Shown: positions 46,556 to 58,394 of the stretch, in pieces
Layout: each line of letters starts with the position of its first letter
Numbering within the stretch: position 1 is the stretch's first letter
Assembly (NCBI GenBank): GCA_036971715.1
Contig: JAVHJL010000001.1
Coordinates: 3,658,001-3,722,000, forward strand
Length of the DNA: 64,000 nt
Origin: Arthrobotrys musiformis
Lineage: Eukaryota > Ascomycota > Orbiliomycetes > Orbiliales > Orbiliaceae
Reading direction: 5' to 3'
Made by a program: the position numbers and the translations under genes
Notes under the pieces: model-generated
Database searches by the model: none
Seen by the model: only the letters and a program-made list of their open reading frames with translations
Told to the model about the DNA's origin: nothing

Positions 46556-49500
46556 TTAGCTCAGAAGATCCTTAATATCCTCGATGCGTTGCGCCCGTTT
46601 CTCTTCAGCGCTCATCATCCCCAGCGAAGATGCACTGAAATCCCACTAGTTAGCTGTAGCCCCAAATCCACAAAGGTTTCATAGGTAAGCACTCACATAA
46701 ACTTCTTTCTCTCCTGGATTTTATGCACCATACGTTCCTCCACAGACCCTTTAACAATAAACCGATGCACGATAACCTCATCAGTCTGTCCCATACGATG
46801 AATCCGATCGATCGCTTGAGCTTCAACCGCAAACGACCACCAAGGATCCATCATAAACACCCTCTTCGCCTCCGTCAAATTCAACCCCACCCCACCAGCC
46901 TTCAACGATATCAACAGGACCAAACCTCCATTGTGAGTCTTGAATTTATTCAAAACCACCGATCTCTGCTGCTGCGACATGGCGCCATCAAACCTAACGA
47001 ACTGTATCCTCTCCCTCGCTAGCGCAGGTTCAATCAAGTTTATGAAACTTGTAAACTGTGAGAATACCACACTCTTCATGCCCGGACATTCCCTCCTCAA
47101 CCTCTTCAAATTCGTAATCAATGCATCGATCTTTGCCGATGACTTATTCGCCGCTATCCGCCGTAACGAAAACTCCGGTACGTTCTCCCTGAACCCGCTA
47201 AGCCCACCCACAACCTCCTCAGCATCGTGCTTCACAACCTCATAAAGTTCTTTCTCGTTAATCGGTTCCCGACAATTAAAGCACCTCGGTTGCTCCCCTT
47301 TTGCCTTCGCGTACTCAATAACGTTCAACAAACACTTCTTACACGCCATATGGTAACATGCCGTGACGGTCATTTCTTCAATCGGCTCATCGGAGCAAAT
47401 GGGACACTCATTCTCTGCTTCTTCCTTAATTTGCTGAAGCACGTGAGCACCATAGTTGTTAATCTCGCCACCGTCGTTCTCTTGAGAAGTGAACTTGTCG
47501 ATTAGAGCCTGGAGATCCATGTTATCTGTCAAACCTTTGGCTTCGGCTTCAGCGGCCTCAGCTTCGACCTCGTCGGCTACTACTTCCTTCTTCCGGACTA
47601 AAGTTGGATGGCAGCATGACTGCCTCAAACGGAGAATTTGCGCGAAGATTGTAGTGTAGGATTTCATCACGGAACCAGCCTATAAAAAAGTTTAGAATAT
47701 AATTCGTGAGAGAAGGGAGATATATCGATAGCTTACCTCTACATTCTCGGCGAATGAGCGCTTAACAAAATTATACACGAAGTCATACACAGCCCGCTCG
47801 GCCTTTGACAACTCGATCTCCTCGATCACAATCGTTTTGGGGGGTAAAGGAACCAGCGGTGTTCCGTCCGGTTGTTTCATATCCTTCGTGCGCCGCATAA
47901 CTAGCGGTTCTAGAACGGTCTGAACCACATCAAGGGCACGCAGAAAGTCTTTCGACTCAAAGGGAACCGTAATAAAGGTTCTCCAATAGGCAAAATTGCT
48001 CCAAGGTTCTACTCTTAAAAATCTGACAAGTGAGAACAAATCCTCGAGTCGATTAACGATAGGCGTTCCGGTTAATACCCATCGGTGGAGGGCATCTAGT
48101 TCGTAGCAAGCCTTTGCGGTTTTGCTTTGTCGGTTTTTGATGTTATGAGCTTCGTCCAAGATAATCCTGAAGAATTGAACGGAGAAGAGGCCACCAGATG
48201 CTACTCTAGATCCGCTCGCGGTATTCGAAATTTGTGTGAATTCGGAGAGGACTACGCCGTAGCTTGTGATGATGACGTTAGGAGCATTGTGAGCATTAGC
48301 GGCTGAACATTGGGCCCTTAAGTCGAGGCTCTTGTCGGCGCCATAGTATATGATTGTTTTTAGAGTGCCAGGTTTCGACGCTGCTTCCGCTTCCGAAGCC
48401 CACTGTGATAGTAAACTCATCGGTGCCACAACTAAAGTTGTATATGGCGCCGGTTCTATAACATCAGAGTTCTTGGGTAGGCGTGGCAAATTAAACGGCT
48501 TCGAATCCGTCCCTGATACAGCCTCAGGTTCGTTACGATTGCTGTGTATTAATGACAGCATCTCGATAGTCTTCCCAAGACCCATTTCTATAAAATTGTT
48601 AACCATGCAGCTAATACGAAAAATCGGGCGTAATTTAACTTACCATCAGCTAGCATTCCCCCAAGGCAATTCTGTTCTTGTACTGGAAACTTGAGAGAAA
48701 GGTCTCCAGAATAGGGGTTGACGTAGAATTTCTCTTGGTTCTCGACTATCGGGAGCTCTTTATCATTCTCATCCTTATCTGGCCAAGTATACTCCTCCCA
48801 TAACGGATGCATGGACTCTTCTTGTCCTTCATTCTTTTTATCACGTTCCTTGTTCAACATCCAGTGTAATGCCTGCTTCTGGTACCTTCGCAAGTTCATC
48901 GTAAACGTCTCGGCGGGCTCTGCTTCGGGCGAGTTGAAATCAAATGTCTGGGCTTTTTTGTAGAGCTGATCCAATTGGTCCTGCTCAAGCTCCTTTCCTT
49001 CTTGCGGCTCTTCCTCGTCCTTGATCGGAGTGTTATTCCCTCTAGCGGCCTCTTCTTTCTCTTTCTCTTCAGCCATCTCAGCTACTTGAAGTAGACCCTC
49101 GCGTTTGGCTTTCGAGTCCTGGCCAGCACTTGTCGGGAACAGCCTAATCTCGTTAAACAATTTGACCAAAGATGTTTGGCGTAACCTTAAGGCCTTCTCT
49201 TCCTCAGTTTCCTTTGTTTCAAACAATCCAGTGGACCGATTTGTTTCCGTAAGGCGAAGAACCCGAGGTGCAAAAGTCTGCCGTAGCATGTAGCATCTCA
49301 GCTGGAGAAATATCGTTTCGTTCGACCGAAGCGGCTCTGGAGCATATACGCAGATGGCTTTGAAGCTACATATTTTCTGGTCTAAAAGTGTAGAAACAAA
49401 CTGCGCCGTTTCCTGCGGTAGTCGGCCTATCTCTTCACCTCTGGAGTTTGAGAATCGCACAACGATATCCTTTCGTTTTGATGCTGGTTGGGAAACAACA

Positions 49501-50260
49501 GTTACAGGTCTTCCTTTACCCCTCCGGACGGTCTTTTGTACTTGTTGAGGTTGTTGCCGCCCAATTATCACTTCCTCTCCGTGCGAAAGAAGGCCCGAAC
49601 CGCTCCTTACTGCCCAACCTTCGGCACCGAAAGAACCTATGTACCGTTCGTAAGGCATGCGGTCAAGTCGCTGGGTTGTTTCTTCATCGGTAGAAGGTGT
49701 CGGAGCTGTAGAACTCTCACCGATACCGGCAGGAGATTTTCGTTTCCCGTTCTGACTGAATATCGAATCGAATGGCGACTGCTTGCCCGATTTCTTGGGT
49801 TCGGACGGTCTAGCCTCTTTCCAGGATCCATCGAGGTACATATTAATGGCTGAAGGTAAATACGTTAGCCTATGGAAGATCAAGTGGTGTTTTTGAATAA
49901 ACTAGTACCTCTCTCGATGTTCCCACCAGAGATATCATCCAATCGCTTCAAGATATCGGAAGGGAGTTTTCCAACAACTGACTCCAGAGTAGCGGCATCG
50001 AATCTAAGACTCAAATCCTTGATTTCGGCAGCCTCCGGATCCCTCTCCGTTTCGCCGTCAAGTGACTCGTCGAGTGTAATATCTTCATCTCGTTCAAAAG
50101 GGGTGGTATCGGAATTCGGATCATCGCTGGCACCGTAACCATGGAGTTCTCGCTGTGGTGTCGACGGAAGAATAGGATCCGATGCTTCAGCAGGCGGCGT
50201 AGGAGATGAAGCAGCAAAGAACCGCCGTCGTTTGGGAGGGTGTGGATTTGTATCTTCCAT
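46556..50260 (-). CDS. RAD5: DNA repair helicase/ubiquitin ligase RAD5
   Basis: SWI2/SNF2 ATPase with an embedded RING E3. It polyubiquitinates PCNA with Ubc13-Mms2 and promotes error-free bypass and fork reversal. Exons are 50260-49909, 49849-48644, 48587-47737, 47679-46697 and 46634-46556, giving 1156 residues, usual for fungi. A HIRAN domain, which binds 3' DNA ends, starts near RYIGSFGAEGWAV (about residue 170). Walker A is EMGLGKT, created across the exon 2/3 junction near residue 520. The DEAH box is in ILDEAHNIKN. The RING is CPICSDEP, then TACYHMACKKCLL and CFNCREP at about 895-938. Helicase motif VI lies in AQAIDRIHRMGQT. The C-terminus KKFIASSLGMMSAEEKR is typical of RAD5. Confidence 0.96.
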
Positions 50261-51146
50261 TTTCCGAGCTTTGGCTGCAACCGGATGAGTCTGGAGCTTC
50301 TAATTGCGGATAATTGATATGCTATAAAACGAAAGCTTTTGGCGAAACTGAAGGATATGCTCTAGATTCATGAGATGATGATAAACTAAAAATGCAAGAC
50401 TACCATTGAAAGCATAGAATATAGGAGGAAAGCTCAAGGTAATAGCAATCTAGGAGCTCGTGAAGCTCTTGATGGAGGCAGGCGGGCCTCCCATGTCCTC
50501 AGCTGCACGTTGTATCGATACTATCTCGGACCCCAAACAAGTCGGGTTGCGCTGGAGGCAAGTGAAGTCGTTCTCGTCAAAACGCGTCGCGGCCAGAGTC
50601 CACGTGACGACACGAGGCGAGGCCCCGGCCAGGTGGTTTGTGCGGCCCGGTGCGCTGACATCATAGCCGCACAACGCCAGATCAGAGCGAGCCGCAGAGA
50701 ATGTATATTAAAGTACCTCATTGCAGACTTACTGGATTTTCACCAACATCACCGAACTGCGAATCAAAGCAATACGCAAAATAAAGGGTAAGTATGCCGT
50801 CCTGTTTATTTACAGTGCAATGCTCTTTGATTATTTCTTTAAGTAAAGAACTACGATATATCGAAATCCGAATTCGATTTAAGTGTCTACAAATATTGCA
50901 AATCGATGACCAGGAACTAACGATCGAAGAGGCTAGGGTCTCCATGTTTTATGTTATTTGAGGGCTCTTACGGAACCGGGCTGGCTAACATATTTGGTAT
51001 TTGTGTGCAATAGTGCCTTCTATCGTTACATCTCCGTTCCTACATACTGTGAGTACTATGGGTGCTATGTGATTTTATCAAGCGGAAAGTTGATGCGGGC
51101 GTCTAATAAACACCTATAATTCTATTAGACAGGAAGTAGAACCAAA
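50261..51146. other. Divergent spacer RAD5/SMP-domain gene
   Basis: About 890 bases with GC-rich sequence at 50560-50700 and AT-rich sequence after it. No gene was recognised. Confidence 0.5.
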
Positions 51147-51965
51147 ATGTCTGAACGTCTCCCTACCCACGAGGAGATCGTCAAGCAGGCGGCTAAAGGA
51201 ATCTTGTTCACTCCGGAGCAAGTAAGCAGAATAACACCCAAGTTTGTTCTAAAACCTCCAGCGTCACTGCGAGGGCTCTAACACCCCCAAAAGGTTCAAA
51301 ATATCGCCAAAAAGGAGTTAGAGACCAATGGTCCAGGTATTGCGGCCGGCGGGCCCGCCGCCACTGCCCAAAGTTTCTATGATAAGCAACAAAACTTCCT
51401 TGAGGAAGCTACCAAACTGGTTGATAAACCGGCTGCTGCTATCTCTAAGGAGCAGGCTTCGCACATCATGTCGCTAGAGGTACTACGAGCGAATGGGATT
51501 GTGCTTATCCGTCACTCAGGATCTGACTCTAATTTTGCTTAGACAAAAGCTCTTGGAGGCCAACGTCCGGCCAAAGGCTCACTGTCATCGGTATGTTTCT
51601 TAAGATTATACTTGATTACACGCCGACTGAACTAACGACCATTTGTTGAATAGACCCTCCAGTCTATCGCCGACCACAACATAGCAGAAGCTAGTGTTGA
51701 TAACAAGGAAGCTGATGTTTTTGTCAGCAAGGAAGATGCTGCAAAGGCTATGCACGATGAGGCAATTACTCACGGCGGAACCGTTGCCAAAGGCAGTCCC
51801 GCCGCTCAATTGCAGGTAATACTTCTTTCTTTTTACTTTCTCTAAATAGTCTTGTTAGAACAAACAAACTAACGGTATGTTAAACAGAGCCTTGTGGACA
51901 AAACAAAACATCTAAAGCAAGTTATCACTGATCAGCTTCTAGATATCAAGAAGGCCAAGGAATAA
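51147..51965 (+). CDS. Seed maturation protein (SMP) domain, LEA-like protein
   Basis: Small hydrophilic protein resembling the SMP class of late-embryogenesis-abundant proteins, which are linked to desiccation tolerance in plants. Exons are 51147-51221, 51294-51479, 51543-51590, 51654-51815 and 51888-51965, all phase 0, giving 182 residues. SMP-like features include AAGGPAATAQSFYDKQQNF, SIADHNIAEASVDNKEA and the segment SKEDAAKAMHDEAITHGGTV followed by AKGSPAAQLQS. The composition is Ala/Lys/Glu/Gln-rich with no hydrophobic core, signal peptide or membrane segment. SMP-domain proteins are known in fungi, but their role there is little described. A spore or stress role is inference. Every exon is a whole number of codons. 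Confidence 0.82.
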
Positions 51966-52569
51966 ACGGCTCAGCTCTTAGAAGCGGTTTTGATCACCAG
52001 TTTTCGCTATTCTCAATTAATACAGTACTTTCATTCTTCTTGTCCTCATACTCGCATACCGCAATATAAAAGCGTATCTCCGATTCGGTTGAGACTAGTC
52101 TTGCATTAAAACGCTTCGCTGCTGAGATTGAGACTAGTTTTGTATGCTAATAAAAGAAAAACAAATCCAGGAACTGGACATGAAATTTGGGCATACAGGT
52201 TTTAATTTGCGTCTGCAATTTGTCGTCTAGTAGTTTCAATGTGGCCTCGAGACTATTTCCAAGGTCAGATTTGTTGTAGATTTTGCGTTGGCCCATTAGC
52301 TTCAAAAGCTGCCGATGTCGAAGCGAGCTGCGCTGCTTTCTTATTAAGCACGACCAAGCAACAGCGACAGTTGATTTGTGAGCAGCGCGCAATACTTTGC
52401 CCCATTAACTTCGATATCTAGTCTTCCTATCTATTCTGCAAATCTCGGCTCGATCATTAGACACTCCCACGCATTACCTTCGACTTACGGGTGGCCGACG
52501 ATTCAAATCTGGAAAGGCAGGAGCTCGAAAGCTGCCCCGCCAAACGAAGACCCGAACACGCCGCACAAG
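51966..52569. other. Spacer upstream of TAP42
   Basis: About 600 bases. An in-frame upstream ATG at 52378 would add 64 residues to TAP42, but these are not family-like, so I treat this stretch as promoter and leader. Confidence 0.5.
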
Positions 52570-53914
52570 ATGTCAGAAGCCGACACTTCCTCGTCAAGCC
52601 TCAAGTCGCTCTGGGAAAAAGCGGAGCGCCAGCGAAAGAACCTCGAAACATTCACCGATTACAATTCCGTAGCCTACAAAGCTGCCGTAGCAGAGGCTGT
52701 GACCACAATCACCACTTGCAAGGATGTCATAGACAACTTGTCACTCTTCAGCAGCAACGAGCTACTGGAGGATGCTACTACGAATGAGCTAAAGTATGAT
52801 GATTGAATGTAAAAAAGGTATTTCAGAATTGGGTATGCTGATGCTTTATCCTGGTAGATACATGCTCGTGGATGCATATAGAGGGGACCTCCTTCTAAAG
52901 CAGCATGATCGCTCGACACGTTTGTCAACCTTAAACGCCGCTAGAACCGCCTATCGATCATTTTTATCCCTCTGCGACTCGTACGGGTTGCTAGGATCAT
53001 ACGAAAAGAAGGCATTCGATGTTTCCGATAAGATATCCCCGACGGTGTTCTCCGAAATCCACACAGACGCTGCCGCGAGACGAAACGCGAAGATCGAACG
53101 GTATAAATACGAGAAGGAATTAAAGGCCAAGTTGGAGGTTAGATGCAGCCTGAAGCTCCCACGTGGTTACTTGAACGGGTTGCTAATATATTTTCCGTTC
53201 TAGCATCTTTCAAACCAAGCACAATCCTCCAACGTCGACGATGAAACCATCCGTTCTCTATACCTCTCCCAAATCGAGCTAGCAACAATGCAATCCCTTC
53301 AACAGCTTGAAGGTCTTTATCTCGAAATCGATATGATCGGGAGAGCGCCCACCGAAGAGCAACTTCTTGAACAACGCCGTAGACAACAAGAGGAGGATGA
53401 ACGATCTAGACGGCGGAAAGCAGATGACAACTACTCCGATCGCGTTGATCCTTCTGAAATATTCACAAAGGCGAATGGAAGACCGTTGTTAAGTTCTGAC
53501 GGGAAACCTTTGAGGCCGTTTACATTGCTCTCGAATCGGGAGATTGTGAAAGGGGGTGTTTTTGGACCAGGTCATAGACTACCCACTATGACGATTGATG
53601 AGTATCTAGAAGAAGAGAGAAAACGCGGAGGAATTATCGAGGGCGGCGGGTAAGGATGCATTCTACTGAATCAAACTCTCCAAAGATGGGTGCTAACTTG
53701 AGTATCGTAATATATAGTGAAGCATCCGGCAGACAACCAGAGCCAGATGAAGATAATCTAGAACTTGCAGACCAAGAAACATATAAAGCAAGACAATGGG
53801 ACGAATTTAAAGAGGCAAATCCAAAGTAAGTTTCTTACACGACCCTAAGACCCCTTCACGAATCACAGCTAACGAATTATTCAGGGGATCTGGAAATACA
53901 CTTAATAAAGGATG
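52570..53914 (+). CDS. TAP42: TAP42-family PP2A regulator (alpha4/IGBP1 homologue)
   Basis: Binds free catalytic subunits of PP2A-type phosphatases downstream of TOR signalling. Exons are 52570-52793, 52858-53137, 53204-53649, 53718-53825 and 53884-53914, giving 362 residues against 366 in yeast. The N-terminal helical-repeat domain begins SLKSLWEKAERQRKNLE and includes YMLVDAYRGDLLLKQHD, FLSLCDSYGLL and RRNAKIERYKYEKELKAKLE. The C-terminal part has the conserved KPLRPFTLLSNREIVKGGVF, GHRLPTMTIDEYLEEE, and the terminal ARQWDEFKEANPKGSGN motif. The start at 52570 places the family N-terminus correctly. Confidence 0.95.
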
Positions 53915-54321
53915 AATGGAAATATTTACAAAGATAGAGTGGATAGCATGTATCAGGCGTTATAAAGGCACAAGCAATGTAAACTTTCAATTTCCGGAAT
54001 TTAATTCTATGAACCTCGTTCTATTCTGATCTCGTTAAATCGGCATCGGCACTGGGCGGGGACTTATCCGCCAGTTCGGGCCGGGATATGTCTGCTTCGT
54101 CGCACAGGCGGAATACCCCACAACCTAAAACAGATATGATATCACTTTCGCGAATTCCCCGCCGGCGGGAAACCACTTTAAAAAGCTTTTGAACTTAAGC
54201 AGCATAACCCCTCTTGGATTTACGTTTCTCAGAGGTTTAAAACGTTTAAGATTGTGACTTTCTGGTACCATACCCTCGATAATCTGACGTATTAAAAAAG
54301 AAGCCACTGCTATTCGGCGCC
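53915..54321. other. Spacer between TAP42 and dihydroxyacetone kinase
   Basis: About 400 bases between tandem genes, presumably terminator and promoter. No other feature was seen. Confidence 0.5.
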
Positions 54322-56450
54322 ATGGTTCTTGGTACGTTCGCATCTTCCCCACGGCCGTCAATTGCATACGGCACCCGATTCAATTGCAAAGTCTCCAACA
54401 TCACTTAAGATGAAATTGCGTTGCGTTAACATCGACGTCGCGTCTTTTAGGGAAACATTTCATTGGCGATATCAAGTCGCCAGTCGAAAAGGCTCTAAAA
54501 TGCCTTCTCGAGGTAAACCCTACTCTGGGGTTTATCGAATCACACAAAAGTCAGATAAACAATATGTTCTAAACTTCTTTTAGAATCAAGACTGAAAATA
54601 TGTTATCGTTGCGTGGTAGTCATTTACAATCGTTTCGTGAAAAAGAATAAAGTTATCCTGATATCAGGGGGTATGTGAGCATTCTCGAGAAGTTTTAATA
54701 CTATTGACCAATTAACAGGGAACCGTATTGACATACTAACGGGCGTTTCTCAAAAGGCGGAAGTGGTCATGAACCTGCACATGCGGGTTTCGTCGGTAAC
54801 GGCATGCTCGATGTTGCTGTTGCTGGCGATATCTTCGCTTCCCCGTCTGCCGCCCAGATACTGGTCGGCTTGAAGGCGGTTGACGGCTCCGAAGGGTATA
54901 TTACCTCCTATACTGTCTTCGTCGCATCAAAATTTTCCGTATTAATATGTGACTTTCGAAAATTAGAATACTTATGATCGTGAAAAACTACACCGGCGAC
55001 AAACTCAACTTTGGTCTGGCGGCCCAAAAGGCTCGCTCTGAAGACCAAGAAATTTCAGTTGTCTTCGTCAACGAAGATGCTTCGCTTAATGCGGAGTCTC
55101 TCGTTGGGAGGAGAGGTCTAGCCGGTACAGTATTCGTGCACAAGATTGCTGGAGCGGCTGCTTCACGAGGGCTTAAGCTCCCCGAGGTTACCAGGGTTGC
55201 GCAAAAGACGGCAAATAGCGTTACTACTGTAGGCGTTAGTTTGGATAGATGCAGTGTGCCTGGGAGAAGTGGACAAGAGGGGCTCGGAGCTGCCGAATTG
55301 GAGTACGGGATGGGTACGTATCGTAAGGTTAGGAATGATGCATCAAAGTTAGAACTAATTGTTGAGGCTAGGTATCCACAACGAGCCCGGTGTCCTCCGC
55401 GCAAATCTCACGGATCTATCTTCAGTCGTTTCAAAGGTCCTGTCGTACCTTCTATCAGACTCCTCCCCGGTGACTTTCGGCAAAAACGACAACATCGCCG
55501 TCATGGTCAACAACCTCGGAGGATTGAGCGTTCTGGAGCTCAGCGTAATCGCAGAGGAAGTTTTCAAATGGCTTTCCAATGCGCCGCAGAAACTCGAGAT
55601 TGCTAGAAAATACGTCGGAACTCTTATGACCAGTCTTGACGGCCCAGGGTTTTCCGTTACCCTGCTCAAACTCGATGAGGAAATTTTGAGTTATTTGGAT
55701 GACCCCACGGAAGTCCAAGCCTGGCCTAAACAGTTTGAAAACACAGAAGACACGCCTGCCGAATCCCGGATCACTCAATATTCCCCACCGGAGAAGGCTG
55801 CATACCAAGTAAAGAGCCATCTTGTCGTAGCACCAGAAACCCTCACCAAAGTCTCCTCCGCCCTCCTAAAGAAAATAGAAGCGGAAGAGCCAACAATCAC
55901 AAAATACGACACGTTAGTCGGAGACGGAGACTGCGGAACCACTCTCCTGAAGGGCGTAGCCTCCATCAACGATGCTTTCGAAAATGGGAAAGTGGATACA
56001 ACAGATCTATCAACAACCTTCGAGTCAATCGCCGAAATTGTAGAATCCAGTATGGGCGGTACATCCGGCGCGATCTACGGTATCTTTCTAAACGCATTTG
56101 TGAACCATCTCAGAGATTCGAATGAAGAGGAAAGCCTACAAAAAATTCTTCAAAAGTCGCTTTATGGTGCGTTACGAGACCTTTGCACCTTTACATTAGC
56201 GAGGAGGGGGCATAGAACTTTGATGGATACGCTTATCCCGTTCGTCGAGACATTCAAGCAAACAGGGGATCTCAACAAGGCAGTGGAGGACGGCAGTAGA
56301 GGGTGCGAAGAAACGAAGAAGATGGAAGCTAAACTGGGCAGAGCAAGTTATGTTAGTGCCGAACAAGTGGAAAGAGATGGAGGCGTGATGGATCCGGGAG
56401 CCCTGGGACTGAAGTGTATTTTGGAAGTACTGGGTAAAGAACTAGCTTAG
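54322..56450 (+). CDS. DAK1: Dihydroxyacetone (glycerone) kinase
   Basis: ATP-dependent kinase converting dihydroxyacetone to its phosphate, used in glycerol catabolism and detoxification. Proposed exons are 54322-54331, 54451-54549, 54620-54670, 54757-54895, 54967-55313 and 55372-56450, giving 574 residues (yeast Dak1 has 584). The DhaK domain carries ISGGGSGHEP split by an intron, then GMLDVAVAGDIFASPSAAQI, ILMIVKNYTGDKLNFGLA, and GIHNEPG with the histidine that binds substrate covalently. The DhaL domain has GDGDCGTTL for Mg-ATP and the MGGTSGAIYGIF segment. The first exon is ten bases long; its donor GTACGT and the TTTTAG acceptor give MVLGKHFIGDI, as expected for the family start. The second intron uses a weaker GTCAGA donor and is the least certain junction. 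Confidence 0.92.
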
Positions 56451-57269
56451 GTCTTTGTACGATCTTGAATCATGGAGGCCAACGGGTAGAGGCTTTGCGG
56501 AAGCCTCTCCCCCTCGTGCACGCAATAGTTCTAAGTTAAATAGATATTTCAATAGTATCCTAGTACCTCCTACTTATGTAGCGAACAAATACATTAGGGC
56601 CTTTGACCTATCTATAGATACTACTACACCAATGTCTATTGGTATCGTAATATACTTAATTATATAGTTATCTAATGTTAGCTGTGCAATCAATTGGAAT
56701 ATCTCGAACTGATAGCTATTTATACCCGTGTTTTGCACACACGATGCTGGCTATAGCCTGTCTCGCTATATTGTACCACAGAACAATCATAACCCAACCA
56801 TCTATACTTAGCTATTTTGCTGATATCTCTCGACAAATCGAGCATTTACAATAAATCAAATATATCACAGAATATGAAATGTTACCAGTACCTTGTAAAC
56901 CAAAACACCATTTGCATACTTGCAGTTAGCTACGTTAGCTATAGCTCTGATAGCTGATATAGCTACCTAATTAGGCCGGCTGGTATTTATGCGCGAGATA
57001 ATTATATAAATGCAACCTACGCAACGCAGCAAAGGCGACTCGATGAATAACTACGATGAGAGTAGTATAGTCGACTCTAAAACACCTAAAGCTTTTGCTT
57101 GAGAACACTATCGATACGTAGGCATACATACCGTATGTGTATAAATTTGCTAGAAAATATGACTTTCTCAGTGGAAACCCAGCGTGTATCCACAAATTTA
57201 TAAAAGGATCATGAAGATAAAAAAAGTCAATCCACAAGTATCAAATATCTATCTATATACACATGCGCT
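56451..57269. other. AT-rich 3' flank of dihydroxyacetone kinase
   Basis: About 820 bases rich in ATAGCTA and TATAGATA words. No supported gene. Confidence 0.5.
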
Positions 57270-58394
57270 TCAAGCTTCATCGATCTGGTAGGCTAGATTA
57301 TAGGTTTCCGTTCTTGCATAGCGGCTACTTGCGTAAGTATTGGTGAGGTTCGGAACGAGACCGCTCAAGTACACAAATTTGCGCTTCACATCGATGAACA
57401 TCTCTAGCACACCCGTGGAAAGAGTGCACACCCGGCCTGATTTAATACTGTCTCCGCGCTGCAGACACGCGCCAGAGGCCACGCTACGTCGCAAACTCAA
57501 AGCGTACGGCTCCCCTTGCGGCCGGCAATATCCTCCGGTTCAGCCAATGCTGGCATAGAATTTAAAGGAGTTTTACTTCCTTTGCAAAAGTATTGGCGAT
57601 AATTAACGCCATCCCAATAAGCTGAGACGGTCCTTGTGGTCTCTGGAGCTGGTTCCAGTTCCACCTATATTTGTCGAGAAAAAACCCGGACTATTGTTTA
57701 GCATGACGTTGTGGGACAGAAAAATAGTCGAGTTGAAATCTTTATGCTCCCAGGTCTAGGTACGAGACAAATCTTTATGATTTATACATATATTTTCCAA
57801 AAAAACAAAAGGGAGGGGAAATGGCAAAGAAATATTAAATAGGAATTTAAATAAAAAGAGGTACTGCGTGCTGGGGAGGTCTAGACAGGCACTTACGGTT
57901 AGACGCTGATAAACTATCTGGCCAACGCACCCGCCACAATCTACGGTAGTAGGTTGAGGTTTCCCCACAGGGCCCTGTATCGTCTGCGTAGTAACGTAAC
58001 CCTTCGTCAAGTATGGAAGTTGGTAAGGAATCTGTGTTGTACATCGCGCCGGAGCCCGTTTAACTTTCTCTGGAGGGGCGGCAATGGCACTAAAAGAATG
58101 GTCATTATGGGATCTTGTGCGATTATACGGTCAATAGCCAAATAAAGCTGGTCTGCTTTGTGATATCTGCAGATCTGGAAACGATACAAGTCGATAGCGG
58201 ACATGTAATGGAATAAATATGCGACGGCTTCGTAATTATTAAGATGCATCGTATAGTAGAATCTCGAGTGGAGCTGGAGATATGCAATGCTAGGTCGGGA
58301 AGCCATGAACACAAATTGGCATGTAGAAAGTACGTTACAATATTACTAACCATGATATAGTAAGAAAGGTAGATATTGTTGTGAACAAATGCAT
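57270..58394 (-). CDS. Predicted secreted cysteine-containing protein with Kex2-like site, 189 aa
   Basis: This gene emerges only when short exons are chained: 58394-58351, 58089-57897, 57664-57577 and 57514-57270. Lengths of 44, 193, 88 and 245 sum to 190 codons in phase. Exon 1 encodes a strong signal peptide (MHLFTTISTFLTIS), completed across the junction to CAIAA. Residues 23-26 (KVKR) form a Kex2-like site directly before APARC, so a short propeptide is likely. The mature part has TVDCGGCVG, VSAYWDGVNYRQYFC, GACLQRG and GRVCTLS, six cysteines in all. The C-terminal segment, LEMFIDVKRKFVYLSGL onward, is ordinary folded-looking protein. No family is recognised. Donors are GTTAGT, GTAAGT and GTAAAA. 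The last intron is the least certain; without it the frame ends at 57497. Confidence 0.62.

Noticed and set aside
52378..52569. Upstream in-frame ATG that would lengthen TAP42 by 64 residues
   Set aside because: The extension is not family-like, and the ATG at 52570 gives the expected N-terminus and length.
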